Shown here one piece after another: positions 19,102 to 27,580 of a stretch of DNA of 64,000 nt (position 1 is its first letter; the number at the start of each line of letters is the position of its first letter). The stretch spans positions 372,001 through 436,000 of the forward strand of contig CAWIMQ010000006.1 of the NCBI GenBank assembly GCA_963837265.1, in the 5' to 3' direction. Origin of the DNA: DATBLE01 sp963837265. Its GTDB lineage: Bacteria > Actinomycetota > Thermoleophilia > Gaiellales > Gaiellaceae. The position numbers were made by a program, and so were the translations under genes. The notes below the pieces were generated by a model. That model worked only from the letters and a program-made list of their open reading frames with translations, did not search any database and had not been told where the DNA came from.

Positions 19102-19142
19102 GCGAGACTCGCTTCGCCGCCCGACGGCAGGGTCCTCTCGCC

Positions 19143-20033
19143 CTACGGCAGGTCGCCGGCGGGCGGGAGCACCAGATCACCGAGCAGCTCGACCTCGCGC
19201 TCGAGCACGACGCCGAACTGCTCGAGGGCCCGCCGGCGTGCCTCCGCCATCAACGCGATCGCATCGTGGGCGCTCGCGTCGCCGGCATTCTCGATGAAGT
19301 TCGCGTGACGCGGGGAGATCACCGCGCCGCCGATACGATGGCCCTTCAAGCCGCACTCCTCGAGCATGCGTCCAGCCCCGAGCTCGTGCCGTGGATTCTT
19401 GAAGACACTGCCGAAGGTGCGCTTGTTCGTCGGTTGCGAGGCCTTCCGCCGCGCCTGGAGGTCGGCGACGGCCGCCTTGATCTCGGCCGCCGGCCGCGAG
19501 GTCAGCCCGAACTCGACCCGGGCGACCACCTGCCCGGGAACGAGGGCCGAGTGCCTGTACTCGAGCGCGAGCTCGGCGTTCGAGAGCCAGCGCGAGCCCG
19601 AGGCGTCGACGACGAGGGCCCTGGCGACGACGGCTTTCCAGTCGCTGCCGTACGCCCCGGCGTTCATCCGGACGCCGCCGCCCGCCGTGCCGGGAATGGC
19701 GCAGGCGAACTCGAGGCCGCCCAGCCCGGCCGAGCGTGCCCGATGGAGGCAGACGGCGTTCGGGGTGCCGCCGCCTGCGGCGAGGGTCTCGCCGTGTACC
19801 TCGACGGCGGCCAGCTCACCTGCGAGCCGCACGATCAGGGCGTCGACACCTGTGTCGGCGGCGAGGAGGTTCGAGCCGAGCCCGATCGGCCGGACGGGCA
19901 GCCCCCGCTTCCCCGCCCACGTAACGGCCTCGTCGAGCTCCGCAACCGTCCTCGGCCGCACGACCGCACGGGCCTGCCCGCCGATGCCGACGGTGGTCAG
20001 CCGAGCGAGCGGAACACCTTCCTCGATCCTCAC
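19143..20033 (-). CDS. murB: UDP-N-acetylenolpyruvoylglucosamine reductase
   Basis: FAD enzyme that reduces UDP-GlcNAc-enolpyruvate to UDP-MurNAc. It shows LARLTTVGIGG at the N-terminus, RPIGLGSNLLA (FAD loop), GLEFACAIPGTAGGGVRMNAG and the catalytic-Ser motif FGSVFKNP. GTG 20033 is preferred because GGAG sits 7 nt upstream; an in-frame ATG at 20096 would add 21 low-complexity residues. 296 residues is normal. Confidence 0.93.
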   Translation of the reverse strand: MRIEEGVPLARLTTVGIGGQARAVVRPRTVAELDEAVTWAGKRGLPVRPIGLGSNLLAADTGVDALIVRLAGELAAVEVHGETLAAGGGTPNAVCLHRARSAGLGGLEFACAIPGTAGGGVRMNAGAYGSDWKAVVARALVVDASGSRWLSNAELALEYRHSALVPGQVVARVEFGLTSRPAAEIKAAVADLQARRKASQPTNKRTFGSVFKNPRHELGAGRMLEECGLKGHRIGGAVISPRHANFIENAGDASAHDAIALMAEARRRALEQFGVVLEREVELLGDLVLPPAGDLP

Positions 20034-20241
20034 CGGCCGACTCCGGACCTGTCCCCTCGGGGACGCCGTTGGGAGCGCCCCACCTCCCCGTCCCATGGCG
20101 CGAGCCTATCCGCGCAAGACGCACGCATGGGGAACGAGATCGTGACGAAAGCCGGACATCGCGGCGCGCGGTCTCCCGTCGCGGCCCGGCCGGCAGGCCC
20201 GTGTTCGAGCGCCGGGAGCTGCCCGTCGCTGCCGGGAACCG

Positions 20242-21432
20242 TCACCGCAGCTCCTCGAGAACGATCGGGAGCGCTCGGTCGACGTCTCCTGCACCTGCGA
20301 TCAGGATCACGTCGCCCGGGCGAGCGCGACGGGCGACGAAGCGCGCACCACCCTCGAGGCGGGGGAACCAGCCGGGCGCCGACCCGGGGCGTGCGTCGCA
20401 CACTGCGTCGACCACGAGCTTGCCGGACACTCCGGCGACGGGTCGCTCGCGTGCCGGGTAGACGTCGGTGACCGCGACCACCTCCGCCGCCGCCAGCTCG
20501 CGGCCGAGCTCCGCGGCGAGATGCTGCGTGCGCGAGTAGAGGTGGGGCTGGAAGAGGACCAGCACGCGTCCGGAGGTCGCCTCGCGGGCGGTGGCGAGCG
20601 CCGCGCGGAGCTTTTCCGGGTTGTGCGCGTAGTCGTCGTACACCGCGACGCCGGCAGCATCGCCGGCGAGCTGGAACCGGCGGGCGACCCCGCCGAACCC
20701 GGCGAGCGCGACCCGAGCCTCCGGAAGAGGCACGCCGACGAGCCGGAGGGCAGCGAGGGCCGCAGCCGCGTTCCGGCGGTTGTGCTCGCCCGGCACGCCG
20801 AGCTCGAGCTCCACCGGCTCCAGCTCCCACCCGCGAACGACTTCCGGCACCTCCGCCAGCCAGCGCTCGAACAGATCGGCCACTTCCGCGCGTGAGCCGA
20901 ACTCCGAATGGTGGTCGAGGTCGACGTTCGTCACCACTGCGACCCGCGGCCGGAGAGCGCCAACCGACCGATCGGACTCGTCGCCCTCCACCACGAGCCA
21001 TCCCTCCCCGGCGCCTGCGTTCGCCCCCAGCTGGGGGACCTCGCCGCCGATCACCCAGCTCGGGTCCCTGCCGGTCTCGCGCAGGGCGACGGCGATCATG
21101 GCCGCGGTCGTCGTCTTTCCGTGCGCACCCGCGACGACGATCGACGGAACGAGCGAGACGAGCTCGGCGAGGAGGTCCGAGCGTGGGCGACCCGGGACGC
21201 CGGCGTACGCGCTCGACACGTACACCTCCCAGCCTGCGGGCACCTCAGGCTCCCCCGAGACTCGCACCTCGATCCCGGCCGCGCGCACGTGGCCGAGGTA
21301 GATCGTCTCGTTCCGGTCCCAGCCGCCGACCTCCGCGCCCCACGCGCGCGCGAGCAGTCCGTACGCGGAGAGCCCGGCGCCGCCGATGCCGACCAGCCAG
21401 ATCCGGCGATCCGCGAGTGGCGCCTCTAGCAT
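20242..21432 (-). CDS. murC: UDP-N-acetylmuramate-L-alanine ligase, compact form
   Basis: Mur ligase adding L-Ala to UDP-MurNAc. The N-terminal Rossmann segment is RIWLVGIGGAGLSAYG. The ATP loop is VVAGAHGKTTTAAM, with EGDESDRS, TNVDLDHH, GEHNRRNAAAA and YDDYAHNPEKL following. At about 396 residues it is well below the usual 450-490. The missing stretch lies between FERWLAEV and the GEHN segment in the central domain. ATG 21432 is chosen with GGGAG upstream; GTG 21438 is also possible. Gaps of about 190-210 bp on both sides are unusually long for this cluster. Confidence 0.92.
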   Translation of the reverse strand: MLEAPLADRRIWLVGIGGAGLSAYGLLARAWGAEVGGWDRNETIYLGHVRAAGIEVRVSGEPEVPAGWEVYVSSAYAGVPGRPRSDLLAELVSLVPSIVVAGAHGKTTTAAMIAVALRETGRDPSWVIGGEVPQLGANAGAGEGWLVVEGDESDRSVGALRPRVAVVTNVDLDHHSEFGSRAEVADLFERWLAEVPEVVRGWELEPVELELGVPGEHNRRNAAAALAALRLVGVPLPEARVALAGFGGVARRFQLAGDAAGVAVYDDYAHNPEKLRAALATAREATSGRVLVLFQPHLYSRTQHLAAELGRELAAAEVVAVTDVYPARERPVAGVSGKLVVDAVCDARPGSAPGWFPRLEGGARFVARRARPGDVILIAGAGDVDRALPIVLEELR

Positions 21433-21621
21433 CCGCACTCGCTCCCGCGCCCCGCCGGACGAGAGCGGCGCATGCGCCGGGCCGGCACCGGCGAGCGGAG
21501 GCGCCCGTCCGGCCGGCCGTCGAGCCAGGCTCGGCGCGACCGCGGGGCCCCCCGGTGAGGACGGCCCACCGCCGGACGGCGCGGCGCCCGGCGAAGCGCG
21601 CCGGCACACGTGCTCGCCGTC

Positions 21622-22692
21622 CTAAGCGCTCCCGGCAAGCCGGATCAGCTCCTCGGCGATCTCGTCCGCCGCCCGCGGCCTGGCCGCGGCCCGCATCGCC
21701 GCGCCCATCGCCGTCAGGCGTACGTCGTCGGCCAGAAGGTCGCGCACGATGCCGGGGACGCGCTCGATCTCGGGCTCCGGGACGACGACCGCCCCGCCGG
21801 CAGCTTCGAAGTGGCGGGCGTTTCCGGTCTGGTGGTCTGCGGTCACGTTCGGGGACGGGACCAGCACGGCCGGCTTCCCTGCCGCGGCCAGCTCCCACAC
21901 CGAGCCTCCCGCCCGTGCGAGCACCAGATCGACCGCGGCGAGCGCAGCGCCGAAGTCGTCCGTCCAGGCGAGCAGCCGGTAGTCGGGTCGGGAGACACGC
22001 GCTTCGAGCGACTTCAGGTACCGCTCGCCGCAGATGTGTAGCAGCGGCGGCCCGGCGGACGCGAACGCGGAGACTGCCACCTCGTTCACCGCTTCGGCGC
22101 CCAGGCTGCCCCCGGCGACGAGCAGCGCCTTGCCGCCCGCATGGAGCCCGAAGCGCCGCCGCGCATCTTCCCGCGACACCGCCTCGCGTACCGGCAGCGG
22201 CCGTCCCACCACCTGGTATCGCGGCCCCGCGCAGCCCGGGACGGCATACGCCAGGAAGATCCGACGTGCGAAGGGCGCCGCCAGCCGGTTCGCCAGCCCG
22301 AGGTGCGCATCTGCCTCGGTCAGAGCCGCCGGGATCCTCTTTCGCCACGCCGCGTACACCATCGGCCCGGCGACGTAGCCGCCCCCGCCCAGGACGACGT
22401 CCGGGCGGCGTTCGGCGAGAATCCGTGCGCATGCCCTCACGGCGCCGACGGCCTGGAGCGCCGCCCTCGCCTGCGCCGGGCCGGGTCGCCGCGGAAGCCC
22501 CGAGATGCGGAACGCGTCGAAGGCGAAGCCGGCGACGGGAACGAGCCGCGCCTCGATCCGGTCAGGCGAGCCGGCGAAGCTCACGCTCACGCCGCGGCCG
22601 CGGAGCGCGTGCGCGACCGCGAGCGACGGCAGCACGTGGCCGGCCGTCCCGCCGGCCGCGATCACGCACCGAAGCTCCGGCCTCGCCTGCAT
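21622..22692 (-). CDS. murG: Undecaprenyl-PP-MurNAc-pentapeptide GlcNAc transferase
   Basis: GT-B glycosyltransferase making lipid II at the membrane. It shows CVIAAGGTAGHVLPSLAVA, DVVLGGGGYVAGP, the VAGGSLGAEAVNE linker and the ARAGGSVWELAAAGKPAVLVP donor site. ATG 22692 gives 356 residues. The first 131 nt are also read in another frame as the C-terminal tail of ftsW. Confidence 0.95.
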   Translation of the reverse strand: MQARPELRCVIAAGGTAGHVLPSLAVAHALRGRGVSVSFAGSPDRIEARLVPVAGFAFDAFRISGLPRRPGPAQARAALQAVGAVRACARILAERRPDVVLGGGGYVAGPMVYAAWRKRIPAALTEADAHLGLANRLAAPFARRIFLAYAVPGCAGPRYQVVGRPLPVREAVSREDARRRFGLHAGGKALLVAGGSLGAEAVNEVAVSAFASAGPPLLHICGERYLKSLEARVSRPDYRLLAWTDDFGAALAAVDLVLARAGGSVWELAAAGKPAVLVPSPNVTADHQTGNARHFEAAGGAVVVPEPEIERVPGIVRDLLADDVRLTAMGAAMRAAARPRAADEIAEELIRLAGSA

Positions 22693-23770
22693 CGCTGCGA
22701 GCGATGTTAAGGAGGATGCCGACCGACGCGAGCATGACCACGAGGCTGGTCCCTCCATACGACACCAGGGGCAGCGGGATGCCGGTCAGTGGCGCGATCC
22801 CCATCACCGCCGAGAGATTCAGCGCCGCCTGGCCGCAGACGAGCGCGGTCAACCCGGCGGCGAGGGCCTTGCCGAACGGGTCGCGAGAGCGCAGCGCGAT
22901 GCGCAGCCCGGCCCAGGCGAACGCGGCGTAGGCCGCGATCACGAGCGTCGCGCCGACCAGGCCGAGCTCCTCGCCGATGATCGAGAAGATCATGTCGGTA
23001 TGAGCCTCGGGGAGGTAGAAGATCTTCGCGACGCTCTCGCCGAGCCCCTTGCCGAAGAACCCGCCGGAGCCAAGGCCGATCATCGACTGCACCTGCTGGT
23101 AACCCGCTCCCTGGGCATCGTGCCAGGGATTGACGAAGCTGAAGATCCGCGTCCGCCGGTACGGCTCGACCCAGATCGCGAGGACCGTCAGCGTCCCGAC
23201 GATCGCGGAGGCGGCCCCGAGCATGCGGACCGGCGCACCGGCAACGAGCAGCATCGCGCCGACCATCAGGCAGAGCGCGATCACGGTGCCGAGGTCGGGC
23301 TCCGCGATCACGAGCGCGCAGAAGACCGCGACGAGCAGCCCGATCGGCCTGGCCAGCTCGCCGAGCGTGCGCGGCACCGGCCGTTTCGCGAGATACAGCG
23401 CCGTCCACACGGCAAGCGCGGGCTTCGCCACCTCGGAGGGCTGGAAGCTGGCCCCCCCGACGTCGATCCACCGCCGGGCGCCGTTCACGCTCTGACCGCC
23501 GAGCAGCGCGAGCGCGAGCAGGCCCAGGCTCCCCAAAACGAGCAGCGGCGCCGCGTGGCGGAGCGAGCGGTAGTTCCACCTGCTCGCGACGACCAGGAAG
23601 ACGAGGCCGAGCGCCGCGTACACCCCCTGCCGCTTCAGGTAGTAGGTCGGGCTGCCGCCGCCGATCGTCGCCGAGGCCGACGTCGCGCTGTACACCATGA
23701 CCATCCCGAAGGCGACGAGAGCCAGCGTGACGAGCACGAGGACGTTCGACTCGAGATGTCCGCGCCTCAC
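22562..23770 (-). CDS. ftsW: SEDS-family septal glycosyltransferase FtsW
   Basis: Polytopic SEDS protein that polymerises lipid II at the septum with FtsI. It has about ten membrane segments, GARRWIDVGGASFQPSE, AEPDLGTV and the C-terminal IPLPLVSYGGTSLVV signature. The GTG start at 23770 overlaps the murD stop (GTGA). The frame stays open past the murG start to 22562, adding a basic Arg-rich tail of about 45 residues. About 402 residues in total. Confidence 0.93.
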   Translation of the reverse strand: MRRGHLESNVLVLVTLALVAFGMVMVYSATSASATIGGGSPTYYLKRQGVYAALGLVFLVVASRWNYRSLRHAAPLLVLGSLGLLALALLGGQSVNGARRWIDVGGASFQPSEVAKPALAVWTALYLAKRPVPRTLGELARPIGLLVAVFCALVIAEPDLGTVIALCLMVGAMLLVAGAPVRMLGAASAIVGTLTVLAIWVEPYRRTRIFSFVNPWHDAQGAGYQQVQSMIGLGSGGFFGKGLGESVAKIFYLPEAHTDMIFSIIGEELGLVGATLVIAAYAAFAWAGLRIALRSRDPFGKALAAGLTALVCGQAALNLSAVMGIAPLTGIPLPLVSYGGTSLVVMLASVGILLNIARSDAGEAGASVRDRGRRDGRPRAAVARGRARAPRPRRERELRRLA

Positions 23771-24942
23771 CCCGACAGGTTCTGCACCAGCCTCCTGAAC
23801 TCCTCGCCGCGCTGCTCGAAGTCGGTGAACTGGTCGTAGCTCGCACACGCCGGCGAGAGGAGCACGACCTCCCCGGGGGCCGCGGCCGCCGCGGCGGCCG
23901 CCACCGCTGCGCCGAGGTCGCCGCAGCGGAGGTAGGGCACGCCGGCGCGGTCGAGCGTCGCGGCGATCTCCTCGGCCGTCTCGCCGATCAGGTACGCGTG
24001 GCCGCGCACCTCACGCGCGAGCGTGTCGAACGTCTCGCCCTTCCGCGAGCCCCCGAGGATCACGTGCAGAGGGACGTCGTAGGAGGCGAGCGCCCGGCGC
24101 GCGGCGGCGGTGTTCGTCGCCTTCGAGTCGTTGACGAAGCGGATGCCGTTCCGCTCGGCGACGAGCTCGAGGCGGTGCTCGACGCCCGGGAAGCTTCCCA
24201 GCGCCTCGGCGACGGCGTCCTCGGGCAAGCCCGCCGCCCGGGCGGCGGCGCTGGCGGCGGCCGCGTTCTCGCGATTGTGCCGGCCGGGGAGCGCGGGCTC
24301 GGCCGGAAGCTCGTCGCCGGCGGCGAAGTCGACGCGGCGCGCGTGACCGGGCACCGGTTCGAACCCGCGCGGGACGACTGCGGTATCGCCCCGGGCCTGG
24401 TTCGCGAAGATCCGCAGCTTCGAGTCGCGGTAGGCCTCGAACGATCCGTGCCGGTCGAGATGGTCGGGCTCGAGGTTGAGGAGCACGGCCACCCGCGGCC
24501 TGAGCTCGTGGACGTCCTCGAGCTGGAAGCTGGACAGCTCGCAGACGATCCAGGCGTCGGGCGCCGTCTCGACCGCGGTCAGCGCCCGTCCGACGTTTCC
24601 CGCCACGGCCACCTCGCGGCCGGCCGAGCGGAACATCGCCCCGAGCCACTCGGTGGTCGTCGTCTTGCCGTTCGTGCCCGTGACGCCGAGAATCGGGTTC
24701 GGCAGAAACCGGTAGCCGAGCTCGACCTCACTCCAGATCGGGATGCGCGCAGCTCGCACGAGCGGGTTGTCGCGCGGCACGCCGGGGCTCTTGACGAGAA
24801 CGTCTGCGCCCGCCAGGAGCGAGACGTCGCCGTCGTTGCCGAGCGTACGGTCGGCGCGAACGACCTCGACGCCGTGGCGCTCGAGCAGCTCGGCCGCTGC
24901 CAGGCCCGAGCGGGCCAGCCCGAGGACCACGGCCCGCCTCAT
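23767..24942 (-). CDS. murD: UDP-N-acetylmuramoyl-L-alanine:D-glutamate ligase
   Basis: A 391-residue Mur ligase. It has RRAVVLGLARSGLAAAELL at the N-terminus, the ATP loop GVTGTNGKTTTTE, SSFQLE, NLEPDHLDRHGSFEAY and VNDSKATNTAAA. Ala-rich runs near the C-terminus (AAVAAAAAAAAPGEVVLLSP) reflect GC bias. ATG 24942 overlaps the stop of the methyltransferase-like gene. Confidence 0.95.
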   Translation of the reverse strand: MRRAVVLGLARSGLAAAELLERHGVEVVRADRTLGNDGDVSLLAGADVLVKSPGVPRDNPLVRAARIPIWSEVELGYRFLPNPILGVTGTNGKTTTTEWLGAMFRSAGREVAVAGNVGRALTAVETAPDAWIVCELSSFQLEDVHELRPRVAVLLNLEPDHLDRHGSFEAYRDSKLRIFANQARGDTAVVPRGFEPVPGHARRVDFAAGDELPAEPALPGRHNRENAAAASAAARAAGLPEDAVAEALGSFPGVEHRLELVAERNGIRFVNDSKATNTAAARRALASYDVPLHVILGGSRKGETFDTLAREVRGHAYLIGETAEEIAATLDRAGVPYLRCGDLGAAVAAAAAAAAPGEVVLLSPACASYDQFTDFEQRGEEFRRLVQNLSG

Positions 24943-25181
24943 GGCCTGAGCACGCGGCGCAGCTCGAGCTCCGCCCCCTCGCCGAGCGCCGCGTCCACGG
25001 AGCGGTCCGGCAGGGGCAGTACGGCCGGCTCGCCGATCAGGAAGAACGTCCGCGGGTCCCTCGCCTCGCGCTCCAGCTCCTCGAGCCGCCCGGCCGACCG
25101 ATCGACGACGATCACGTCCTCGTCGCCCGCGCGCTCGAGCGCCTCGCCGAGCAGCTCGGCCTCCAGGACGAGCACCGTCAC
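24939..25181 (-). CDS. 80-residue methyltransferase-like protein between mraY and murD
   Basis: The gene starts GTG 25181 on the mraY stop (GTGA) and ends on the murD start (ATGA), so it is translated in tight coupling. The product has VIVVDRSAGRLEELEREA, resembling the strand-2 acidic end of class I SAM methyltransferases, and PAVLPLPDRSVDAAL, resembling the UbiE-type LPFPDASFDAV segment. A GxGxG SAM loop is missing, so it is either a degenerate fragment or a small binding protein. Function is unknown. Confidence 0.65.
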   Translation of the reverse strand: MTVLVLEAELLGEALERAGDEDVIVVDRSAGRLEELEREARDPRTFFLIGEPAVLPLPDRSVDAALGEGAELELRRVLRP

Positions 25182-26185
25182 GAGCGGAAGAAGTGGAAGT
25201 AGTAGCGGTAGTAGAGCGCGAACCCGCAGGCGCAGAGGATCGCGGTCAGGATCCAGAAGCGGACCATGATCTTCGTCTCCGACCATGCCTTCATCTCGAA
25301 GTGGTGGTGGATCGGGGTCATCAGGAACAGCCGGCGGCCGAAGTACTTGAAGCTCGCGACCTGCGCCATCACCGAGACGGCCTCGATCAGGAAGATGCCT
25401 CCCACGAACAGGAGCAGGATCTCGACCTTGTTCATGATCGCCATTCCCGCGAGCGCGCCGCCGATCGCCATCGAGCCCGTGTCGCCCATGAACACCTCGG
25501 CGGGGAACGCGTTGTACCAGAGGAAGCCGACCAGGGACCCGATCAGCGCCGCACCGATGATCGAGAGGTCGAGGTAGATCGACGACCGGTGTCCGGGCAC
25601 CCCGGAGCGGATGTACGCGATCACGGTCATGGCCGTGAACGTGAAGACGGCGATGATCCCCGTGCCGGCGGCGAGCCCGTCGATCCCGTCCGTCAGGTTG
25701 ACGCCGTTCGCCGCGCCGGCGATCACCAGAAAGAGGAACGGGTACCACGCCCAGGAGAGGGGGATCTTGAACCCGGGCAGGTACAGCGCGGTCGAGAAGT
25801 CGCGGTGGTAGGCGACCCAGGCGACGACCCCCGTGATCGCGAGCAAGAGCAGCAGCTTCCAGCGGCCGTTGAGGCCGAGGGAGCGGCGATGGGTGAGCTT
25901 GACGAAGTCGTCGAGGAACCCGATTGCGCCGCAGCCGACCATGCAGAAGAAGACGGTCAGCGCCGGCGTCGAGTACTTGCTCAGGATCAGGTACGGGACC
26001 GCGGCGGAGAACAGGATCAGGAGGCCGCCCATCGTCGGCGTCCCCTGCTTGGCCGCGTGCCCGGCCGGCCCTTCCGCACGGATCTGCTGCCCGTACTCGC
26101 GGAGGCGCAGGAAGCGGATGAACCGGGGGCCGGCGACGATCGAGATCACCATCGCCACGATCGCCGCGATCAGGACCTGGACCAC
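25178..26185 (-). CDS. mraY: Phospho-N-acetylmuramoyl-pentapeptide transferase
   Basis: Polytopic membrane enzyme making lipid I. Motifs in order are KQGTPTMGG, FLDDFVKL (Mg-binding Asp pair), NGVNLTDGIDGLA, FMGDTGSMAIGG and MTPIHHHFEMKAW. GTG 26185 is chosen so the first membrane segment (QVLIAAIVAMVISIVAGP) begins at once. About 335 residues. It is separated from murF by 162 bp that carry a long hairpin. Confidence 0.95.
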   Translation of the reverse strand: MVQVLIAAIVAMVISIVAGPRFIRFLRLREYGQQIRAEGPAGHAAKQGTPTMGGLLILFSAAVPYLILSKYSTPALTVFFCMVGCGAIGFLDDFVKLTHRRSLGLNGRWKLLLLLAITGVVAWVAYHRDFSTALYLPGFKIPLSWAWYPFLFLVIAGAANGVNLTDGIDGLAAGTGIIAVFTFTAMTVIAYIRSGVPGHRSSIYLDLSIIGAALIGSLVGFLWYNAFPAEVFMGDTGSMAIGGALAGMAIMNKVEILLLFVGGIFLIEAVSVMAQVASFKYFGRRLFLMTPIHHHFEMKAWSETKIMVRFWILTAILCACGFALYYRYYFHFFRS

Positions 26186-26270
26186 TAGCGCGCCGCCTGC
26201 CGCCACCGCCGGCACCCCACGGCGCCCGGGGCACGGGCCGGCGTCACGAGCCCGTCCCAGCCCGGTGGGG

Positions 26271-26324
26271 GCCGCCGGGCCGTGTCGATCCCGGACATTG
26301 TCCGAACGGGACACGGCTGGCGGC
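26271..26324 (-). promoter_or_regulatory. Long hairpin in the murF-mraY gap
   Basis: GCCGCC (26271-26276) pairs with GGCGGC (26319-26324). CCGTGTC (26280-26286) pairs with GACACGG (26310-26316). CGGA/TCCG closes an inner loop. It is the strongest structure in the cluster's gaps and could be an RNA-processing site or attenuator. No U-tract follows. Confidence 0.4.
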
Positions 26325-26347
26325 CCGCGTCCGCGCCGAACAGGAGG

Positions 26348-27580
26348 TCAACCTGCGCTCACCACCGTCAGGGCTTCGGCGATGCGCTCCAGCGCCATCA
26401 CCCTCGCCCCCTTGAGGAGCACGCAGTCGCCCGGGCGAAGGAGGTCGTCGAGCAGGCCGAGCGCCTCCTCCACCGTGTCGACATGGTGGCCGCCGTACGC
26501 GACCGCCTGCGGGCCCACCGCGACCACCTCGTCGATCGCGAGCTCGCGAACGGCACGCCCGACCTGGCGGTGCCCTTCCTCGCTGAAGTCGCCGAGCTCG
26601 GCCATGTCCGCGAGGACCGCGACCGTGCGCCGGCCTGCGGCGACCTGCACGAGGTGCTCCAGCGCGGCCCGCATCGAGACCGGGTTCGCGTTCCAGGCGT
26701 CGTTGACGAGGACTCCCCCGCCCGGCAACTCGAGCTCCTCGTTCCGCCACTCGGTGAACTCGACGTGCACACGGTCGGGGAGCTCGAGGCCGAGGGCGTG
26801 CGCGGTCGCGAGCGCGGTGAGCGCGTTCGCAGCGAGGTGGCGGGCGGTGAAGCCGACCTCGACGGTCCCCAGCGAGGTGACGAGGAAAGGCGGCTCGAAG
26901 CGCTCGAGCGTCACGTCCTCTCCGACGCGAACGACCCGCAGGTCGTGGCGGTCGACCGGGAAGCCGGCCGGGACGACCGCCGTTCCGCCGGCCGGGAGCG
27001 AGGCGATCAGCTCGCTCTTGGCGCGAACCACGCCGCCGAGATCGCCGACCTTCTCCAGGTGCACGGGCCCGACGTTCGTCACCACGCCCAGATCCGGGCA
27101 GGCGAACGCGCAGAGCTCCGCGATCTGCCCGAACCCCCGCATCGCCAGCTCCAGGATGCACAGCTCCGTGTCGAGCTCGACGCGTCCGATCGTCAGCGGG
27201 ACGCCGAGCTCGGCGTTGTAGCTCCGCTCCGCCGCGACGGTGCGCCGCCCGGGTGCGCACAGAGCGGCGAGGATGTCCTTCGTCGAGGTCTTCCCCATCG
27301 AACCGGTGATCGCGACGAACCTCGCGCCGCTGCGATGCCGGATGCGGCCCGCGATCGCCGCGAGCGCCGCGAGCGGGTCGTGAGGGACGACCGCGGCTGC
27401 GGCCCCCCGCGCGAAGGCGTGCTCGACGAAGTCGGCACCGCCCCCGACGGCGACGAAGAGGTCACCCTCCTCGACCCGACGCGAGTCGATCCGAAGGCCG
27501 GTCACCTCGATCGCCCAGGGGGCGGCGATCAGCCGGCCCGGGGCGAGCACCCTCACCTCGTCGAGCGAGAGCGGGATCAT
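26348..27580 (-). CDS. murF: UDP-MurNAc-tripeptide:D-alanyl-D-alanine ligase
   Basis: A 410-residue Mur ligase adding D-Ala-D-Ala. It has the N-terminal GLRIDSRRVEEGDLFVAVGG domain, the ATP loop AITGSMGKTSTKD, the SYNAELGVPLTI segment, and GGVLVNDAWNANP in the C-terminal domain. ATG 27580 overlaps the murE stop (ATGA). Confidence 0.95.
   Translation of the reverse strand: MIPLSLDEVRVLAPGRLIAAPWAIEVTGLRIDSRRVEEGDLFVAVGGGADFVEHAFARGAAAAVVPHDPLAALAAIAGRIRHRSGARFVAITGSMGKTSTKDILAALCAPGRRTVAAERSYNAELGVPLTIGRVELDTELCILELAMRGFGQIAELCAFACPDLGVVTNVGPVHLEKVGDLGGVVRAKSELIASLPAGGTAVVPAGFPVDRHDLRVVRVGEDVTLERFEPPFLVTSLGTVEVGFTARHLAANALTALATAHALGLELPDRVHVEFTEWRNEELELPGGGVLVNDAWNANPVSMRAALEHLVQVAAGRRTVAVLADMAELGDFSEEGHRQVGRAVRELAIDEVVAVGPQAVAYGGHHVDTVEEALGLLDDLLRPGDCVLLKGARVMALERIAEALTVVSAG

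Noticed and set aside
24355..24366. GGTTCGAACC, like a tRNA T-loop
   Set aside because: It lies inside the intact murD reading frame and no acceptor stem or anticodon arm can be built around it.
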